Shown here one piece after another: positions 33,975-34,642 of a stretch of DNA of 34,642 nucleotides (position 1 is the first letter of the stretch; the number at the start of each line of letters is the position of its first letter). The translations under genes were made by a program, and so were the position numbers. The notes under the pieces were generated by a model. It did no database searches. It saw only the letters and a program-made list of their open reading frames with translations, and was not told where the DNA came from. The stretch is from assembly GCA_027488855.1 (NCBI GenBank), contig JAIYAV010000196.1:1-34642 (forward strand), given 5' to 3'. The DNA is from Saprospiraceae bacterium. Lineage in GTDB: Bacteria; Bacteroidota; Bacteroidia; Chitinophagales; Saprospiraceae.

Positions 33975-34642
33975 TTAATTTTTGGGTCGAATCAAGCCTT
34001 CTTGTACCACTGAAGCGACCAGCATGCCATCCTGGGTAAAAATATTCCCTCGGGTAAATCCGCGCGCATTCGAAGCACTCGGGCTATCGATGGCGTACAA
34101 CAACCACTCATCCATGCGGAAGGGGCGGTGAAACCACATGGCATGATCCAAACTGGCAATTTTTACATTGCCGAAAGAAGCCTCACTGCCGTGCGGCAGC
34201 AACGCAGTGGTAAGCAAATTGTAATCGGAAGTATAAGCCAACACACACTGATGGGTTTGGGCATCGCTGGGCATGTCGCCTTTGGCTTTCATCCAGATGT
34301 GCCGAAAAGGTTGACTTTTGGTAGGCAGGGCTGGATTGACCAGTTCTACCGGACGGAACTCTATCGGGCGATCCAGGTTTAAAAAATTGCGGATGTTTTC
34401 AGGCAACATCTCCCCAAATTTTTGGGCCAAATCCTCCCAACTCACCAGCCAGTCTGGAGGGGACACATTGGGCATCGCGATTTGGTGATCAAACCCTTCC
34501 TGTGCCAACTGAAAAGAAGCCGACATGAAAAAAACGACCCCGAGGATTAGCCGCATGCTGGTCCTGCCAAGATGCTCACAGGACTTCTTTGTCAAGCGCC
34601 TGGCGGACACATAGCCCCAGCTTTTATGGAGGCAGACGGCGG
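33975..34642 (-). CDS. acyl-CoA thioesterase II (TesB-like), 5' part outside the window or damaged
   Basis: The frame is open to the window edge, so the gene is listed as partial. The C-terminal hotdog domain is typical of TesB: FFMSASFQLAQEGFDHQ, HIWMKAKG, LAYTSDYNLL, then the active-site Asp in SLDHAMWFHRPF, the Ser/Thr position in DSPSASNARGFTRG, and the Gln in VASVVQEGLIR. TesB hydrolyses acyl-CoA to free acid and CoA. The stretch before FFMSASFQ (about 34545-34640) does not look like the N-terminal hotdog domain in any minus-strand frame, and another frame there hits a stop. A GTG at 34610 could start a 211-aa product, against about 290 aa in the family. The gene may be truncated, or have an internal deletion and frameshift. 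Confidence 0.7.
   Translation of the reverse strand, partial: AVCLHKSWGYVSARRLTKKSCEHLGRTSMRLILGVVFFMSASFQLAQEGFDHQIAMPNVSPPDWLVSWEDLAQKFGEMLPENIRNFLNLDRPIEFRPVELVNPALPTKSQPFRHIWMKAKGDMPSDAQTHQCVLAYTSDYNLLTTALLPHGSEASFGNVKIASLDHAMWFHRPFRMDEWLLYAIDSPSASNARGFTRGNIFTQDGMLVASVVQEGLIRPKN

Overview
The window looks like a chromosomal stretch from a Bacteroidota bacterium, probably of the Saprospiria/Haliscomenobacter type (inference). The reasons are two large TonB-dependent receptors with an N-terminal carboxypeptidase-regulatory-like domain, three secreted proteins ending in type IX secretion sorting domains (two type A, one gliding-associated/type B), a YtxJ-type bacillithiol protein, a GH130-like mannosyl phosphorylase homologue, and several TAnnTTTG promoter boxes of the Bacteroidota kind. 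No rRNA, tRNA, CRISPR array, phage or complete insertion sequence was found.

Layout. Positions 1-3250 are AT-rich and accessory-looking: a secreted M12-type metalloprotease, an orphan lipoprotein, and three palindromic elements, the last of which supplies the stop codon of acs. Then come acs (minus), a triheme cytochrome c lipoprotein (plus) and groES-groEL (minus), the latter with a sigma-54-like promoter. Positions 9.6-12.3 kb hold a periplasmic GH13 enzyme and an exported RidA-like protein. From 12.4 to 16.9 kb (minus) lie a T9SS-exported alpha/beta-hydrolase that has lost its nucleophile serine and a TonB-dependent receptor, probably one operon. From 17.1 to 18.4 kb a ZIP metal transporter and a PAP2 phosphatase form a tight operon that is divergent from glmM. 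Then follow an AhpD-like protein, an MFS-type permease overlapping a DinB-like gene tail to tail, a large gliding-associated/T9SS type B protein, YtxJ, a secreted DNA/RNA nuclease, a probable small RNA, an AAA-ATPase/PD-(D/E)XK nuclease fusion, an orphan AT-rich membrane protein flanked by repeat copies, a second TonB-dependent receptor, a GH130 homologue with altered catalytic positions, and at the right edge a TesB-type thioesterase whose first half is not recognisable.

How the genes fit together. Most genes are housekeeping (acetate activation, chaperonin, cell-wall precursor, lipid phosphate, thiol redox) or belong to outer-membrane uptake and extracellular degradation (receptors, protease, esterase-like protein, nuclease, amylase). 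No defence island or biosynthetic cluster is complete here. The most unusual material is non-coding: at least four kinds of palindromic repeat sit at gene ends. These are a CTTAGG/CCTAAG family in two full copies plus a half copy, a GGGGCACCC triple-hairpin array, a GTACAAGTCT hairpin family next to both AT-rich orphan genes, and two long MITE-like palindromes. Two enzyme homologues with substituted catalytic residues are the main protein-level surprises.
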